Shown here in pieces: positions 1 to 9,967 of a stretch of DNA of 64,000 nt (position 1 is the first letter of the stretch; each line of letters opens with the position of its first letter). Under the pieces are notes generated by a model. That model did not search any database. It had not been told where the DNA came from and worked only from the letters and a program-made list of their open reading frames with translations. The position numbers and the translations under genes are program-made. Origin of the DNA: Microglena sp. YARC (lineage: Eukaryota > Chlorophyta > Chlorophyceae > Chlamydomonadales > Chlamydomonadaceae). The stretch spans positions 74,213,803-74,277,802 of the forward strand of contig CM039462.1 of the NCBI GenBank assembly GCA_022414725.1. The letters are read 5' to 3'.

Positions 1-74
1 TTTCGCCAATGCTAGCGGCCCACTTTCTTTGCCAAGTAATTAAAATAAGACATGTTAGCTTTGGGGGGGTAAAT

Positions 75-200
75 CGCAAACAGTCAACAAAAACAATAAA
101 AATGAAACATATATCAATATGGATGGGCACGACATCGCGTTAGAAATTGGCTTAAGAAATGGTCGTGACTTGGGTGTGTCCCACTTTATTTGAGAACTAT
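75..200 (+). pseudogene. Tc1/IS630-like transposase, N-terminal scrap
   Basis: This stretch resembles the start of the better preserved transposase element at 13,198-13,580: both contain 'aaaatgaaacatatatca', then 'acatcgc..gttagaaa', then 'gacttgggtgtg'. Here the match stops at about 172, where the end of the second transposon family ('gtgtcccactttatttgag') is joined. It is therefore a truncated transposase fragment abutting another element's terminus. No complete helix-turn-helix can be read. Confidence 0.55.
172..200 (-). repeat. Terminal inverted repeat of the 'ttctcaaataaagtgggaca' family
   Basis: Reverse-complement copy of the transposon end that also occurs at about 1,659, 17,795, 19,137, 26,850 and 43,475. 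Only one end is present here. Confidence 0.6.
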
Positions 201-312
201 CGGGGGGCTCCCAAAATTTGTGTCTCAGGATGTATTAATCTGAACAACTATACCAAATCACATCACAATGTATCTTTGTATTCGGTGATCGGAATTGTGT
301 GTAGGGTTAGCG

Positions 313-644
313 ATGGTTATCAAGGCATTGGTGCAGGTAGTCCTAACGATCACCCTTCTAACTTTCGCTGGCGTGAACATAAAAACCGCCGTAGCAGTGG
401 CCTACGGTGATGCAGTTGCTTCTCAATCTATTATCATGGGGTGTGACAATTACCGGGAGCACATCGATTGGCCGATGCCATTTTGTTAGTGGTCACTTTG
501 GCATCTGCTTTTTTACTGGTTGGAATTGGGATTCGGATCGTACATCGTTGCAAAAGAATACATCAGCGAATTATACGATTTATAGGATTAATTATAGGAA
601 TTAATTACCGTGTTCTTGGTGTAAACGTCAATTTTGTTTTTTGA
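313..644 (+). pseudogene. Small two-helix membrane protein, frameshifted
   Basis: Unrecognised protein. The first part (313 to about 487) reads a hydrophobic N-terminus ('VQVVLTITLLTFAGVNI', roughly residues 8-24) and a following 'CDNYREHI' segment. After a frame change near 465-480 a second hydrophobic helix ('LVVTLASAFLLVGIGI') and a basic tail with 'RCKRIHQRIIR' can be read to a TGA at 642-644. Two helices separated by a short loop and about 110 residues in total are typical of giant-virus membrane proteins, but no family is assigned. The frameshift could be decay or a sequencing error. Confidence 0.4.
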
Positions 645-899
645 AGAAGTACATGATTTCACCGAACCAAAATGTAATGTAATCAATCTATCTGTACAGA
701 GTGTAATGGGTTTCCAGCTCCCGGAGGAAAATCGGAGCTGTTCAGGATCCTCGGCTCATCCTCCACGGGAGTTCCGGACTGATTTGTTGTAGTTTATGTT
801 TCAAACACCTTGTAAGGATCGAATCTGTGTCTTCTTCCGGATTGCTCAAATAGCTCGTTGGTTGGAGACAAGGTTGCATTGACCTATTTTTCTGGTCGT
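645..899. other. Intergenic, no supported gene
   Basis: Short open frames on both strands lack recognisable motifs. It may hold the decayed 3' end of the phosphoesterase on the minus strand. Confidence 0.4.
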
Positions 900-1590
900 T
901 TGAGTAGTGCGTGTGGTCCTCGTGCACACAGCTTCACCGGGGTCTCTTGAGGAGATGGTGCAGGTCCGTTGCGAAGGCGCTGTTCAGCAGCTCCCTCTCG
1001 TCTTGGGGTGACTGCGTTCCTTGAAAGCTCGGCGCGTGGGTGAGTGACGACGACAAGATCGATCAGGCATCGGCTTCCGCGCGAGAGATTTCGCCCATCG
1101 AGCCACGAACGTCCTTCGAGTGGACGGCGTTGTTCTTCGCACGGATGAAGCCGGAAATCATGCGGTAGTCGGACAAGCAGCACTGCACGCGTATTGCGTC
1201 CATATGGGGGACGTGAAGACCACAGCGTGGTTCCCCAAAATCCTTTACTTTGGTATTATTGGTATTTGGAATTGCAAATCGTGCGCCTGAACGATTAAGA
1301 AAGTGGAGTACGTTGGCGGAAGGTCGCGGTTGATCAGCAGTGTCACGGCGGCAATACGTCTTCGAGAGTGCCATGCCGTACGCCTCGTGGTTACCCATCA
1401 CGACGAACACCTCCTCGGAATAGCTGAGAGCAGTGCTCTAGGAATGCGACGTACTCGCTGTGTCAGGGAGGTATCGGACTGCCCACATCTCCGGCCAGAA
1501 CCAGGAGCGCGCCTCGATTTTCGCAGAGGTCGAGGCGAAACCCGGGAAAGTGCTCGAGTGAAGATCGGACAATACGTGAAAAGATGGCAT
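900..1590 (-). pseudogene. Calcineurin-like metallophosphoesterase, broken
   Basis: Read on the minus strand in several frames, this stretch carries the ordered motifs of the calcineurin-like metallophosphoesterase family: a degenerate N-terminus followed by 'LLVLAGDVG' (about 1,475-1,500), then 'VVMGNHEAYGM' (about 1,375-1,405), then 'FWGTTLW' (about 1,215-1,235), then 'LVVVTHPRAE' (about 1,035-1,065). These correspond to metal-binding GD, GNHE and TH motifs. Such phosphatases act on phosphomonoesters or phosphodiesters with a two-metal centre; the substrate here is unknown. At least three frame changes separate the motifs and the expected N-terminal DxH motif is not clean. The 5' end lies only about 70 bases from a transposon end at 1,659, so insertion may have removed upstream sequence. 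Confidence 0.72.
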
Positions 1591-1657
1591 ATGTATTTTT
1601 ATATGTACACAATTTATAAATGGTTGTTGTTACAAGTTTGTTACCTTTTGTTACAGT

Positions 1658-1775
1658 AGTTCTCAATAAAGTGGGACACACCTTATAATCATCCAGACTG
1701 TACAAGTTGTTCTCAAATAATTTTGGGACACTACAGTATACTTTGAATGATATCCCTGAAACCAGATACAGGTCC
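1658..1775. mobile_element. Transposon end fragments (Fanzor-carrying family)
   Basis: Two termini of one family lie back to back. The right end 'ttctcaataaagtgggaca' is followed by 'ttataatcatccagactg', which at 19,174 and 43,463 is the C-terminal coding end of the Fanzor-like protein. The left end 'ttctcaaataattttggga' is followed by 'gatatccctgaaaccagat', found also at 43,160. It is a rearranged remnant without coding capacity. Confidence 0.6.
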
Positions 1776-2128
1776 GTGGTTTCACTTTCTTGGGAGGTCA
1801 TCAGGAAGGTGGAGGGTCAGTTGTCTTGGGGGATCTGGAACTTGGCCTTGCCCTGAAAAATTATTTTCGCATTAAATGTCGATGGCCTTTTTGTTCGATG
1901 CGGTGCGTTGCCTGCAGCGGGCACGCTTTCCCCCAGTCGCCTTGGTCTTGGTTTGTTTGTTGCGTTCTTTGCATTGGATGCGGGAGCCTTGATTGTTTAC
2001 TTTGACAAGATCGTCATTGAGCCAATGTCATGGGCATATGGCACAGGACAATGAGAATGTGGTTGTTGTAGGCAAATGATGAGTCGATCTGCGATCATTA
2101 CTTCTTACAGTCGTTTTTAGCAGCAACA
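1776..2128. other. No supported gene
   Basis: G- and T-rich sequence with only short open frames and no motifs. It separates transposon scraps from the DUF5767-like gene. Confidence 0.35.
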
Positions 2129-2882
2129 TCACTCTTGCTTTGTCGAAGACATCGCTCTGTAGCTCGCGCAGGATTTTCGTCCACGTTCTTGGGTCCGCGC
2201 ATGAAGTTCTGGGGAGGTGGCGGGAGGATGATGTGGCTTAATTCGGATGTCTCCTCCTCCTCCTCCTCCCCCTCCTAGTCCGAACATGGATCCGATCGCT
2301 CCCATGATACCTCCCCTCCCGCCTACGTTGTGTGGGGGAGGAGGTCGGTGAGATATCCCTTGGACTAGCATTAGGTTGTTCATGGGTGTCGAGCGTCGCT
2401 TTGTGACTGTCGCATGAGGTCAGGGTTGCGCTTCATGACATCCCCAAGATCGGGCATGTTGCTAGAGATCGGAAGCATCGAGTTTGTCAAGTGGAACATG
2501 AGCCCGCTGCTCCTACCATCATCATGCAGGTTAATCTCACGGGGCCATCTTGGCCTTGCCACGGACTTCAAAAAGAGCTCCTCGAACACGTCGTCGTAGT
2601 CGTCCAGGTTCTCGTTGATTGAATCAGACCATCCGCTCAGCTTATAACGTCGAAAGGGTCGAACTTGTTGTTCATAAATTCTATTCGGTGACACAGGCCG
2701 AGCATGCGCATCTGGAAACGAACGCTCACGTCTATGTCGCGGTTCTGCTTCAGACGCTCGTACTCTAGCCTCGATATTCTCTAGCGGGGGTCGTTCATGG
2801 TGTAGCGCCGGGGAAGGGTGTGCGCCTTTCTGTTCCATACGGTCCAATCGTAAATGAGCTGCTTCTTTTTGGTCTCATCCAT
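2129..2882 (-). pseudogene. DUF5767-like conserved giant-virus virion protein, frameshifted
   Basis: On the minus strand the product begins 'MDETKKKQLIYDW' at 2,882 and continues through changes of frame with '[20 protein letters not shown]', '[13 protein letters not shown]', 'GWSDSINENLDDYDDVFEEL', 'GLMFHLTNSML' and 'MKRNPDLM', ending in a glycine- and proline-rich tail with a nine-glycine run (about 2,250-2,280). The order of 'RFDPFD', 'GWS..ENI.DYD..FEEL' and 'FHLTN' motifs matches a protein widely conserved in giant viruses that I recognise as the DUF5767 family; its role is not established. Breaks lie near 2,780, 2,660 and 2,385. The family is not host-derived, so it is good evidence for viral origin. 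Confidence 0.7.
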
Positions 2883-3182
2883 AGTATGGTTTGTTGTTTT
2901 GGTCTCATGTAGTTTGTTGTTTTTGGTCTCTCTCTCTCGTAGGTTTTGTTGTAGCCTCCTCCTCCGCTATCATTAGAGTTGCACGACCCCGCTATCTACC
3001 ATTTGTGTTCGGTCGTCTGGCTCCTAATACGCGAAGCTTTGATCGAGATGAGGACGCATCAGATTCAGACATAATGCTACAATCGTCGTCACTGCTGCTA
3101 GTTTTTATCAGCGGAGACCCCCCCCGATGATGCTAGGAATATTGTGGTTCATAAAAGCCACCTGTGTTTATCGGGACTGGCT
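2883..3182. other. Intergenic with a short minus-strand open frame
   Basis: A serine- and arginine-rich minus-strand reading frame beginning 'MSESDASSSRSK' (about 3,071 downward) can be seen but is only about 25 codons. A direct repeat of 'ttgttttggtctcatg' occurs near 2,893 and 2,920. Nothing else is supported. Confidence 0.3.
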
Positions 3183-3460
3183 TTATATTATGTTTCGTCG
3201 TGTGTGGGTCATGTCGATCAGTTCGTCTACACTGTCTGCATCTCCTCCGATATCTCGAACGGACATGGAGCACACGGACGATGTACGGGATACAGAATAG
3301 TTGGCTGATACTGTTGTGGTGGTCTGGGTGCGTTGTACGCGGTATCGGTTGTGTTCGAGTTGTGCACCAGACTGATATTGCACTGGCGGGGGGGGATGCA
3401 TACTGGTTTGAAATCGAGTTTAGAGTTGGAAAGCAGGTCAATTCTGAAAAAAACATCCAT
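3183..3460 (-). pseudogene. Small unrecognised protein, frameshifted at a C run
   Basis: A minus-strand frame beginning 'MDVFFRIDLLSNSKLDF' at 3,460 runs into a homopolymer (plus-strand G run at about 3,387-3,396). Past it a second frame reads 'MHPPPPVQYQSGAQLE' to a stop at 3,183, with T/S-rich and acidic sequence. One missing or extra base in the run would explain the split, so this may be an intact gene of about 90 residues with a sequencing error. No family recognised. Confidence 0.35.
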
Positions 3461-3626
3461 GTTTGTTTATTTGTTGTTCTGAACAACAAGTAAATCTGGA
3501 TTTTTTTTTTTTTTTTATGCTTCTGACCGAACGCGATAATGATTGATGTTCAAACAAGTTGGTCGATCGTGAAGGATCCATGGAGATGGTCACTATCGCG
3601 ATGGGTGAATGCCCACACGATGGTCA

Positions 3627-3779
3627 GGATCGCCACGGATCCACGACATATGCGTGGCAGTGACCGTGTATCATGCAGTTGATCGAATAGACGCCTAGGA
3701 AGAATGGAAGCATTAGGAGAAGGGCGATGAGCAAGTCTGTAGGCAAGTTGTAGGGGATCTCTGATGTACTTCTTCTCAT
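3627..3779 (-). CDS. Short single-helix membrane protein
   Basis: A 50-codon minus-strand frame starts at ATG 3,779. It encodes a polar N-terminus 'MRRSTSEIPYNLP', one hydrophobic helix 'LLIALLLMLPFFLGVY' and a cysteine pair in 'INCMIHGHCHAYVV', then stops at 3,627. A helix followed by 'NC(M/V)..G.C' resembles short membrane proteins seen in several giant viruses; that comparison is from memory and tentative. A degenerate reading frame continues beyond the stop, so it may be truncated. Confidence 0.4.
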
Positions 3780-4139
3780 TTACATTGTAGTGTACATATC
3801 AAGGGTAGCACACAATGATGATAGTGCTATGTAGCCTACTAGGGGCTACTACTGCTGGCTGCGACATCTTCAACCCCAAAAGGGCGATGTCTTTGATGGG
3901 ATGTTAAGGAAATGGTGCCATTATGTTTTTTTAGTGTTAGCAATTATACATATATCGTACACCGAACTTTTTTTGTAGTTAGTCACTCAAGTGGCGATGG
4001 TAGTATCCTGGACGTCGTTGTTGTTTTCGCAGTAGACCGAGAGTTCCACTCCCATCACAAACTTGGCGTTGGCGACGAAACGTCCCGGTTGCGCCTGTGG
4101 GGTACCTGAGCGTGGTACTTTGTTAATAATCACGCACGA
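3780..4139. other. No supported gene
   Basis: AT-richer intergenic sequence with one short plus-strand frame at 3,912-4,109 ('MVPLCFFSVSNYTYIV'), which shows no motif and is probably chance. Confidence 0.3.
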
Positions 4140-5910
4140 ATCGATTTCAGGTGGTTCTTGAAGTCTCCTTTGGCGATGGCGCGGTGTCCCGTCTGTCGGA
4201 GGAGAGTATTCCTTGTACGATCTCCATGTGGAGTCACGGACGGCATGTACAGCTCGGGGTCAAAGGTGAGTCTGCCGCTACGGAGGAAGATACATCAAGA
4301 GTTGGACGCTCTCACTGAGCTCATCCTTGGCGCGGTGGAATTCTGAAGGCAAGGTGGAGCAAACGTTATCAGTCGTGGCGTACAATCGGACAGCCTTGAG
4401 TACGACCTTTGGTGCGTCTTAGGATGCACCCCATCTCCCGAGAGAGCTTCTGCCCCAGGAGCATGTCTCCTCTGGTCACACAGTGGTCGATTCGAAAGAG
4501 CACGATGCGCCGATTGATGCTACCGGAGTTGTCACGCAACTGGAACCTCATTGCCAGCTTTAGAATCCCGGGCACCTTCCACTGGATGGTGCGCGCAGGT
4601 CGAGTACTTCACGGCGACCAGCTGTACAACGTCTCTCCAGACACCACGCTCTGGAATTCTGCCTGTTCTAGAGCGATGTCGATTTGATCTCCGGTCCGAT
4701 GAAGATGAGTTTTTTTCGTCAAGCGCGGACAAACCCGAACTTCTTCTCGATGTTGTTCGATAACACACCAACGTCATGTGCGTCGTAGATCTCCCTGCAC
4801 ACGCGTGTGAGAAGGGGGTGGTGCTCTTGCCGGTGCTCGCGGCTCCCTTCAGTATGGGAGGACCTGCACTCATCAAGTTCACCCACGTAAGGAAGAAAGT
4901 CGTAGATAAGCCTCCAATGAAGACGTACATCCACCAGCTGACATCTGGGACTCATCTTCTGGAAATCGAGAATGCTCTGTAGGTAGGGTGTCGGTGGGCT
5001 GCCAATCCTCTTCGGTTTCTTCCTCGGCGCATGGAAAGTCGAGGTCGAAGTACTTCGCCGCCAGACGTCATCTCCGACCGCTCGCTCATTTTTCATAGGG
5101 AGCACGTAAGTATCAGTGGGGGCAAAGTAAATCACACACCCTGAACGAGAAAAGACATGGCGGTCGCGCACTAGGTCGGGGAACTGCACGTCCTGCAAAC
5201 GTGAGGTGATCCACAACGGCGTTCATTGATGTTGGTCTCAGCTCGTCAGGTGGAGCACATGTCCGAAAATTTGAGTTCTTCTGCGTATTCTGGTAGACGA
5301 ACTCCTTGATGGTGCACACCGGCGCCACGCGTACGTGCACAAGTTGTCATCGGTGTAAAAAGCCTCAAGGCGTAGCACTCCCCCCGTTGTAGCGTCGGTA
5401 TCCCATTTGGTGTAGGCTATTCAGGATGTACATGAGCAGTTGCTGGACTTGTTGGCGTTTCGATGCTCTGTGGGTGAGAAGCGAGCGACGCTGGACATGA
5501 TGTCTCGTTCAAAAGACCTTTTTGGTTTGTTCATCGTTACAATTCGTCATTGTTACGCTCTCACGTTGTTGTACCCTATCGACGTTTTTGAAGACTGGTA
5601 ATACTGGCCCTGAGCTTTCCGTGGTGTGCCGTGCGTAAGTAGAGGAACTCGAGCAGTTTTTGCACCATGCGTTTTTCGGACGCCGACGCTTTTTGTCAAA
5701 GACAGCCCCGTGCGCTGCTTCGCAGCACCGGTCTATTACACTATTACTATCGTTTTTCCCGCGGTTAATCGGAGTCGTTGTCTCTCCTCTCTCGCATAGT
5801 GATTCAGTGGTCGGAGCAGATCCAGCATCTCGTTCGCCTTTTGCAGGATATGCGTCTGGGAGCCTCTGATGACGTCGCACGCTCCGTTGATCTCGTTCCT
5901 CCAAGCGGAT
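4140..5910 (-). pseudogene. D5-like primase-helicase (SF3), heavily frameshifted
   Basis: The minus strand carries, in order, the pieces of a giant-virus D5-type superfamily 3 helicase: 'IKEFVYQNTQKNSNF' (about 5,270-5,315), 'FPDLVRDRHVFS' (about 5,135-5,180), 'YFAPTDTYVLPMKNE' (about 5,085-5,130), a Walker A 'LKGAASTGKSTT' (about 4,815-4,850), 'LSNNIEKKFG' (about 4,735-4,765), an acidic 'IGPEIK'-like block (about 4,690), 'SINRRIVLFRIDH' (about 4,485-4,525) and 'LGQKLSREMGCILRR' (about 4,420-4,465). These are the D5 N-terminal region, nucleotide-binding site, Walker B/sensor region and C-terminal block. D5 proteins act at viral replication forks. The motifs are scattered over all three minus frames with at least six breaks, so it is dead as read. 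The primase part should lie upstream (above 5,900) but cannot be traced. Confidence 0.8.
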
Positions 5911-6536
5911 GACGATGACTCATTTTCGATCTTCGGCGAGAGCGATTCATGGAGTGACGGCCGTGAATTGATATATCATTTGGTTGGGGGATCAGAGCCC
6001 TTTACACCCATCATTGCACGCACAATTAATCAGGAACACGATCGAGTGCAGGAGACCACGCCAATGTAGCTTGGTCCCCCGAAAAGCGTTCCTGATTCCT
6101 TGTACACCAATGAGGTGGCATGGTAAATGTCAGTGCAGAGAGATGACGATGAAACACGATTGCTGTGTACAGCGAGTACCGCAACTTGTCGGCGGACGAG
6201 GGAATTTCGGATTGGTTGAGTTCTCCCATGTTTTATGTGTACTGTAAATGGTATTTTTTTCCCCGTGTTGAGACGCTTGGAAGAATTTTCAAAGAGGTCG
6301 AAGACGCTATAAAGTCAAATGCCAAACCAATTTTGAGGAAACTTAAAGATGAAGCTGAACCCAACAAGGCTCAGAAATCGATGCGGCAGAGTTTGCGGGG
6401 TGCAACCGGTTCATGTACAACAAGGCGTGGCAGCACGGTTGGGCCGTTCACAAGTCTGTCTTCCGAATTCGAGATCGCTCTCTTCTGCGTCTCACAATCG
6501 CAAGGTTGCAATGCACTGCATGGAATTGAATGGGAC
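5911..6536. other. Decayed coding sequence, not assignable
   Basis: Several short open frames occur on both strands. The plus-strand frame 6,165-6,563 includes 'FKEVEDAIKSNAKPILRKLKDEAE', a charged helical segment cited here in part only; no family is evident. On the minus strand about 5,910-6,160 may be the lost N-terminal half of the D5 gene, but no primase motif is visible. Confidence 0.3.
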
Positions 6537-6600
6537 TACACTCGACGGAACAATATTAAATGAAACGCTTTCTGGAGTGTACGGCCGACACGGAGTGTGT
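6537..6600 (+). repeat. Transposon end, 'tacactcgacggaa' family
   Basis: The sequence begins 'tacactcgacggaacaat' and continues with 'atgaaacgctttctggag' and 'tgtacgg'. The same block occurs at 22,342, 36,000, 54,202 and 59,004. Only one end is seen here. Confidence 0.6.
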
Positions 6601-6960
6601 GCCTTAAACAGTCGGTTTTGGTGGAGACGCCTACTGGTGAGAAGCAAAGAAGTCAAGAAGCAGAAGAGAAGCCAGAAGAAGGTTCTGCTAAAGGTATCGG
6701 ATCTTGGCAGTAGAAAAACCAACAGATTACGATTTGTACACGAGTAATGTAGAGTGCCCAAATAATGATCATATTTGTCCACACGTTTTGAACATGTGCC
6801 ACGAAAAGTATGCGTCAACTTTTCAGCCCAAAATATAGCCAGTTGTATCACAACACGCAGCCTTGCACCGGGAAAATGGAAGCGGTCTTCAACGAATACT
6901 AAAATTGGTGTACGGCACACCTTACGACCGACAGATTTTGAATCAACAAATTTACAAGGA
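6601..6960. other. No supported gene
   Basis: Lysine-rich short plus-strand frame around 6,640-6,745 and minus-strand alternatives without motifs. Confidence 0.3.
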
Positions 6961-6965
6961 TGAGA

Positions 6966-7250
6966 TCACGCGATCTCCACTGCGCAGGGGAGAATCATAG
7001 AATTGGAGAGGTTCCTTTTTACCCTGGGGCGTTTGAAGGAACTTCTCGTACGCCACCTTGAGTGCGCCGACAGAGTCGGCAAAAGGCATGCACTCAGGCA
7101 CGTTTTCACTGAAATGACTGCCTTGCAAAACATAAGTCTGAAGAATTGTGACTGTTGCGCTTGTGCGATCTTACCCTTGTCGTTCTTCTGCACTACACCG
7201 AAGATATTCGTCTTATTGACGAACTCCTCGAATAGTGTCGGAGTCTAGGC
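6966..7250 (-). pseudogene. Fragment of a duplicated unknown gene, copy 1
   Basis: On the minus strand the reading runs 'LFEEFVNKTNIFGVVQKND' then 'GKIAQAQQSQFFRL' and, after a frame change, 'VAYEKFLQTP'. The block 6,987-7,133 is closely similar to 7,611-7,756, sharing 'gaaggaacttctcgtacgcc'. It is an unrecognised gene fragment that has been tandemly duplicated. No catalytic motif is seen. Confidence 0.4.
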
Positions 7251-7600
7251 GTGTATGAGTGTAGGACCCTCCACAATAAGTTGGAGGGTGGAGTCCGCAC
7301 TGGAGGGGGGCAGGCGGACTGATGCAGCTGCGTAGCAGCTTCGATTACTGTTGGTAAAACAGCAGATACTGAAGTCGATTGTGCAATGCGAGCAGCTTTT
7401 TTTCAGCGGATGCCTTGTTGACATCTGCCTTGTAAGGCAGATACTTCGGCAACGAATATCTGGTCAAGATATGCTTTGTAAGCAGAGAAAGCTGCAATGC
7501 TTTCGTAGTCCTCTGGGAGGTCGATTCAGCAGCTTCTGCTTTGAGACCTGACTGCAGTGTCAGAAGCTAGCATTGTGAGCAGCATCCTTGGCAGCAGCCG
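7251..7600. other. Spacer between duplicated fragments
   Basis: Contains short internal repeats around 'cagcagatac' and 'agctgc' and a small plus-strand frame (7,351-7,551) without motifs. Confidence 0.3.
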
Positions 7601-7604
7601 TAGC

Positions 7605-7875
7605 GACGGCAACCGGGAGAAGCATAGCTTGGAGAGGTCCTTTTCTCCCACTGGGGGGAGTTTGAAGGAACTTCTCGTACGCCACCTTCAGTGCACGACA
7701 GAGTCGTGAGGCAATCCGGAATGATTTCAATAGAAACATTTGTCGAACATTCTCTGTTCAGAGGACTGTTGCATTCGAAACGATCTTCTTTCTGTTAATC
7801 TGGAGGAAACCAATTGATAACCCGTCTTATTGACGAATTCATTGATGATCTGTGTAGAAGTTGAAGAAGACATTG
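7605..7875 (-). pseudogene. Fragment of a duplicated unknown gene, copy 2
   Basis: Second copy of the 6,966-7,250 fragment. The minus strand again encodes 'ALKVAYEKFLQTP' and ends upstream with 'INEFVNKTG'-like sequence near 7,835. The copies differ by several indels, so the duplication is old or both are unconstrained. Confidence 0.4.
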
Positions 7876-8065
7876 ATGGGTGTTTTCAATATTTTTCAAT
7901 AGTTTGGTTGTTGTCATCTTAAAGAATTAAAAAGTCGTCATTTTTTTTCACAAATAAATTTGAAATATGAGTGGATGGTCCGTCCAACAAAGTTTCTCAA
8001 CCCCCAAGCGAAATGTGCGTTTCGAAAGCCGTATATATGTTTCCAATGAATAATAATAAGTTGTA

Positions 8066-9630
8066 ATGACTGATCAGGTAAGATTGTCGGATGTGAATGA
8101 TTTGCAAGATGATGTCGTCGATGCGGGCGCTAGTAGCAGTGATGATGTGAATGATTTGCAAGATGATGTGAATGATTTGCAAGATGATGTCGTCGATGCG
8201 GGCGCTAGTAGCAGTGATGATGTGAATGATTTGCAAGATGATGTCGTCGATGCGGGCGCTAGTAGCAGTGATGATGTGAATGATTTGCAAGATGATGTCG
8301 TCGATGCGGGCGCTAGTAGCAGTGATGATGTGAATGATTTGCAAGATGATGTGAAAGATTTGCAAGATCGTTCGATGCGGGCGCTAGTAGCAGTGATGAT
8401 GTGAAGAACGACAATTTCGTCGATGAGGTTCAGTATGTGGAGTTGATCGCTAAAAACGCTGAAATGAGGAAAGAAAACGCTTTGTTGCCTTCTGACGACG
8501 ATACGTATCTTGTGGTACCCGCAAATGAGGGAATCTTACCAACAGGTGATGTCATGAATGATTTTCCACTTCCGGTTAACGAAGTTGTTTTCCCCTGGAA
8601 TTCCATGGGACCATACGATAGCGTTCTACTCAATGAAGAGGAGCCCCAGGAGGACATATGTACCACCACAGAGTTGCAAGAGAACAAGGTAGCTGTAGTA
8701 TTGGATACCGAAAGCAACAACAAACCACCGTCATTTTGGATGGCAACAACGGTGTACTTTGTATTGCGATTGGCCCTAAAGCCTTGGACACTGCTCTTCA
8801 ACTCGGTCGGAAAACAAGCGATCGTCAAGGAAGAATGCGGAAAAGCTAACCTCGCTGAAATGAAGAAAGATAACACTTTGTTGCCTTCTGATGACGATAC
8901 GTATCTTGTGGTACCGGCAAATGAGGGAACCTTACCAACCCTTGATGCCATGAATGGTTTTCCACTTCCATTAAACCAAGTTGTTTTCCCCTGGAATTCC
9001 ATGGGACCATACGATAGCGTTCCACTCAATAAAGAGAAACCCAAAGAGTTGCACGACAACAAGGCCGCTGAAGTATTGGAAACCGAAAGCAATAACAAAC
9101 CACCGTCATTTTGGCTGGCAGCAACGGTGCAACTCGTATCGCGATTAGTCCTGGTTCCTTGGACACTACTCTTCAACCCGTTTGGAAAACGAGAGATCGT
9201 CAAGGAAGAACGCGGAAAAGAAGAAGGTCGGATATTTGTGGCCTTGCAAAAGGGGGGTACGGTGGTGTTCTTGGAGCATGCCCCAGAAGAAGAAGACGTT
9301 GAAGAATCGATGAATGACAACTTTGTATTTCCGGTTATTGACGATCCTCTATCCAAGTCACTTTTGGATGCACGTGTTTCTTCGAGTGCTCGATTGGACG
9401 AGGCTGAACTTCTTCGCTGCATATTGGATGTGAGGCTATCGTTGCGCATCTTGCGTAATGAGCAGACTACAGTGTCCGACTTTGATGGCAAGGCTGTATG
9501 TGTTTTTCTACTTTCATGCACGCGCGTGACCTCCAAATCTTCTACTACAATCGAAGAGCTCTATGCCGCATTTGTGGAATACAATGCTAACAACATGTTG
9601 ATGTCTATCAAACGCTCTTTTCACTCCTGA
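8066..9630 (+). pseudogene. Acidic repeat membrane protein with one frameshift
   Basis: Translation from ATG 8,066 gives about six full or partial copies of an 18-residue unit 'DDVNDLQDDVVDAGASSS' (54-bp tandem repeat, about 8,088-8,400). One base is missing in the last unit (about 8,366-8,372), after which the frame continues at 8,401 with 'DEVQYVELIAKNAEMRKENA'. The remainder contains two diverged copies of a roughly 140-residue module: 'LLPSDDDTYLVVPANEG', 'VVFPWNSMGPYDSV', then a hydrophobic stretch 'PPSFW(M/L)A.TV' to 'PWTLLFN'. The C-terminal 120 residues are unique. Two possible membrane-associated helices, acidic repeats and no enzyme motif suggest a structural or membrane protein. 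No family recognised. AT-rich sequence precedes the start. Confidence 0.6.
8088..8400 (+). repeat. 54-bp in-frame tandem repeat
   Basis: Units of 'gatgatgtgaatgatttgca' followed by 'gatgtcgtcgatgcgggcgc' and 'tagtagcagt' repeat almost perfectly about five times, with partial units that keep only the first 21 bases. The unit is a multiple of three. Confidence 0.9.
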
Positions 9631-9967
9631 AAAAATGTCTGAGGTTTTAGGTTACTTCAAATTTACGGCCTTCCAACCTGATACTCAGTAAGACATCGGT
9701 ACATTTTTGCCAAACATCTTTGAGACGGTCCTCGAAGAGGCCTCGTACATGCATCGCCACTTGTACGCAAGGAGATTGAAAATCTCCTCCCATCGTACTA
9801 CCCGACCCCAGCACGTGGCCAGTAAGCATTTGGATGGGATCATGTGGGCATCTCCGGGACCCAGTTATGTCGAGCTTCAGATGGTGAGCGGTCGAATGTG
9901 TTTGGTATAAACAATAACATGTGTGATACAATTAAATTGTTATTCATATAAATTTGTGGTTTTAGCG
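9631..9967. other. Intergenic, no supported gene
   Basis: Short opposing frames (9,647-9,931 minus, 9,707-9,910 plus) have no motifs. The last 60 bases are AT-rich and precede the RNR start codon, so they probably hold its promoter. Confidence 0.35.

Noticed and set aside
8430..9536. Long minus-strand open frame opposite the repeat protein.
   Set aside because: It is antisense to a frame with clear internal module duplication, and its own sequence is Ser-rich without motifs.
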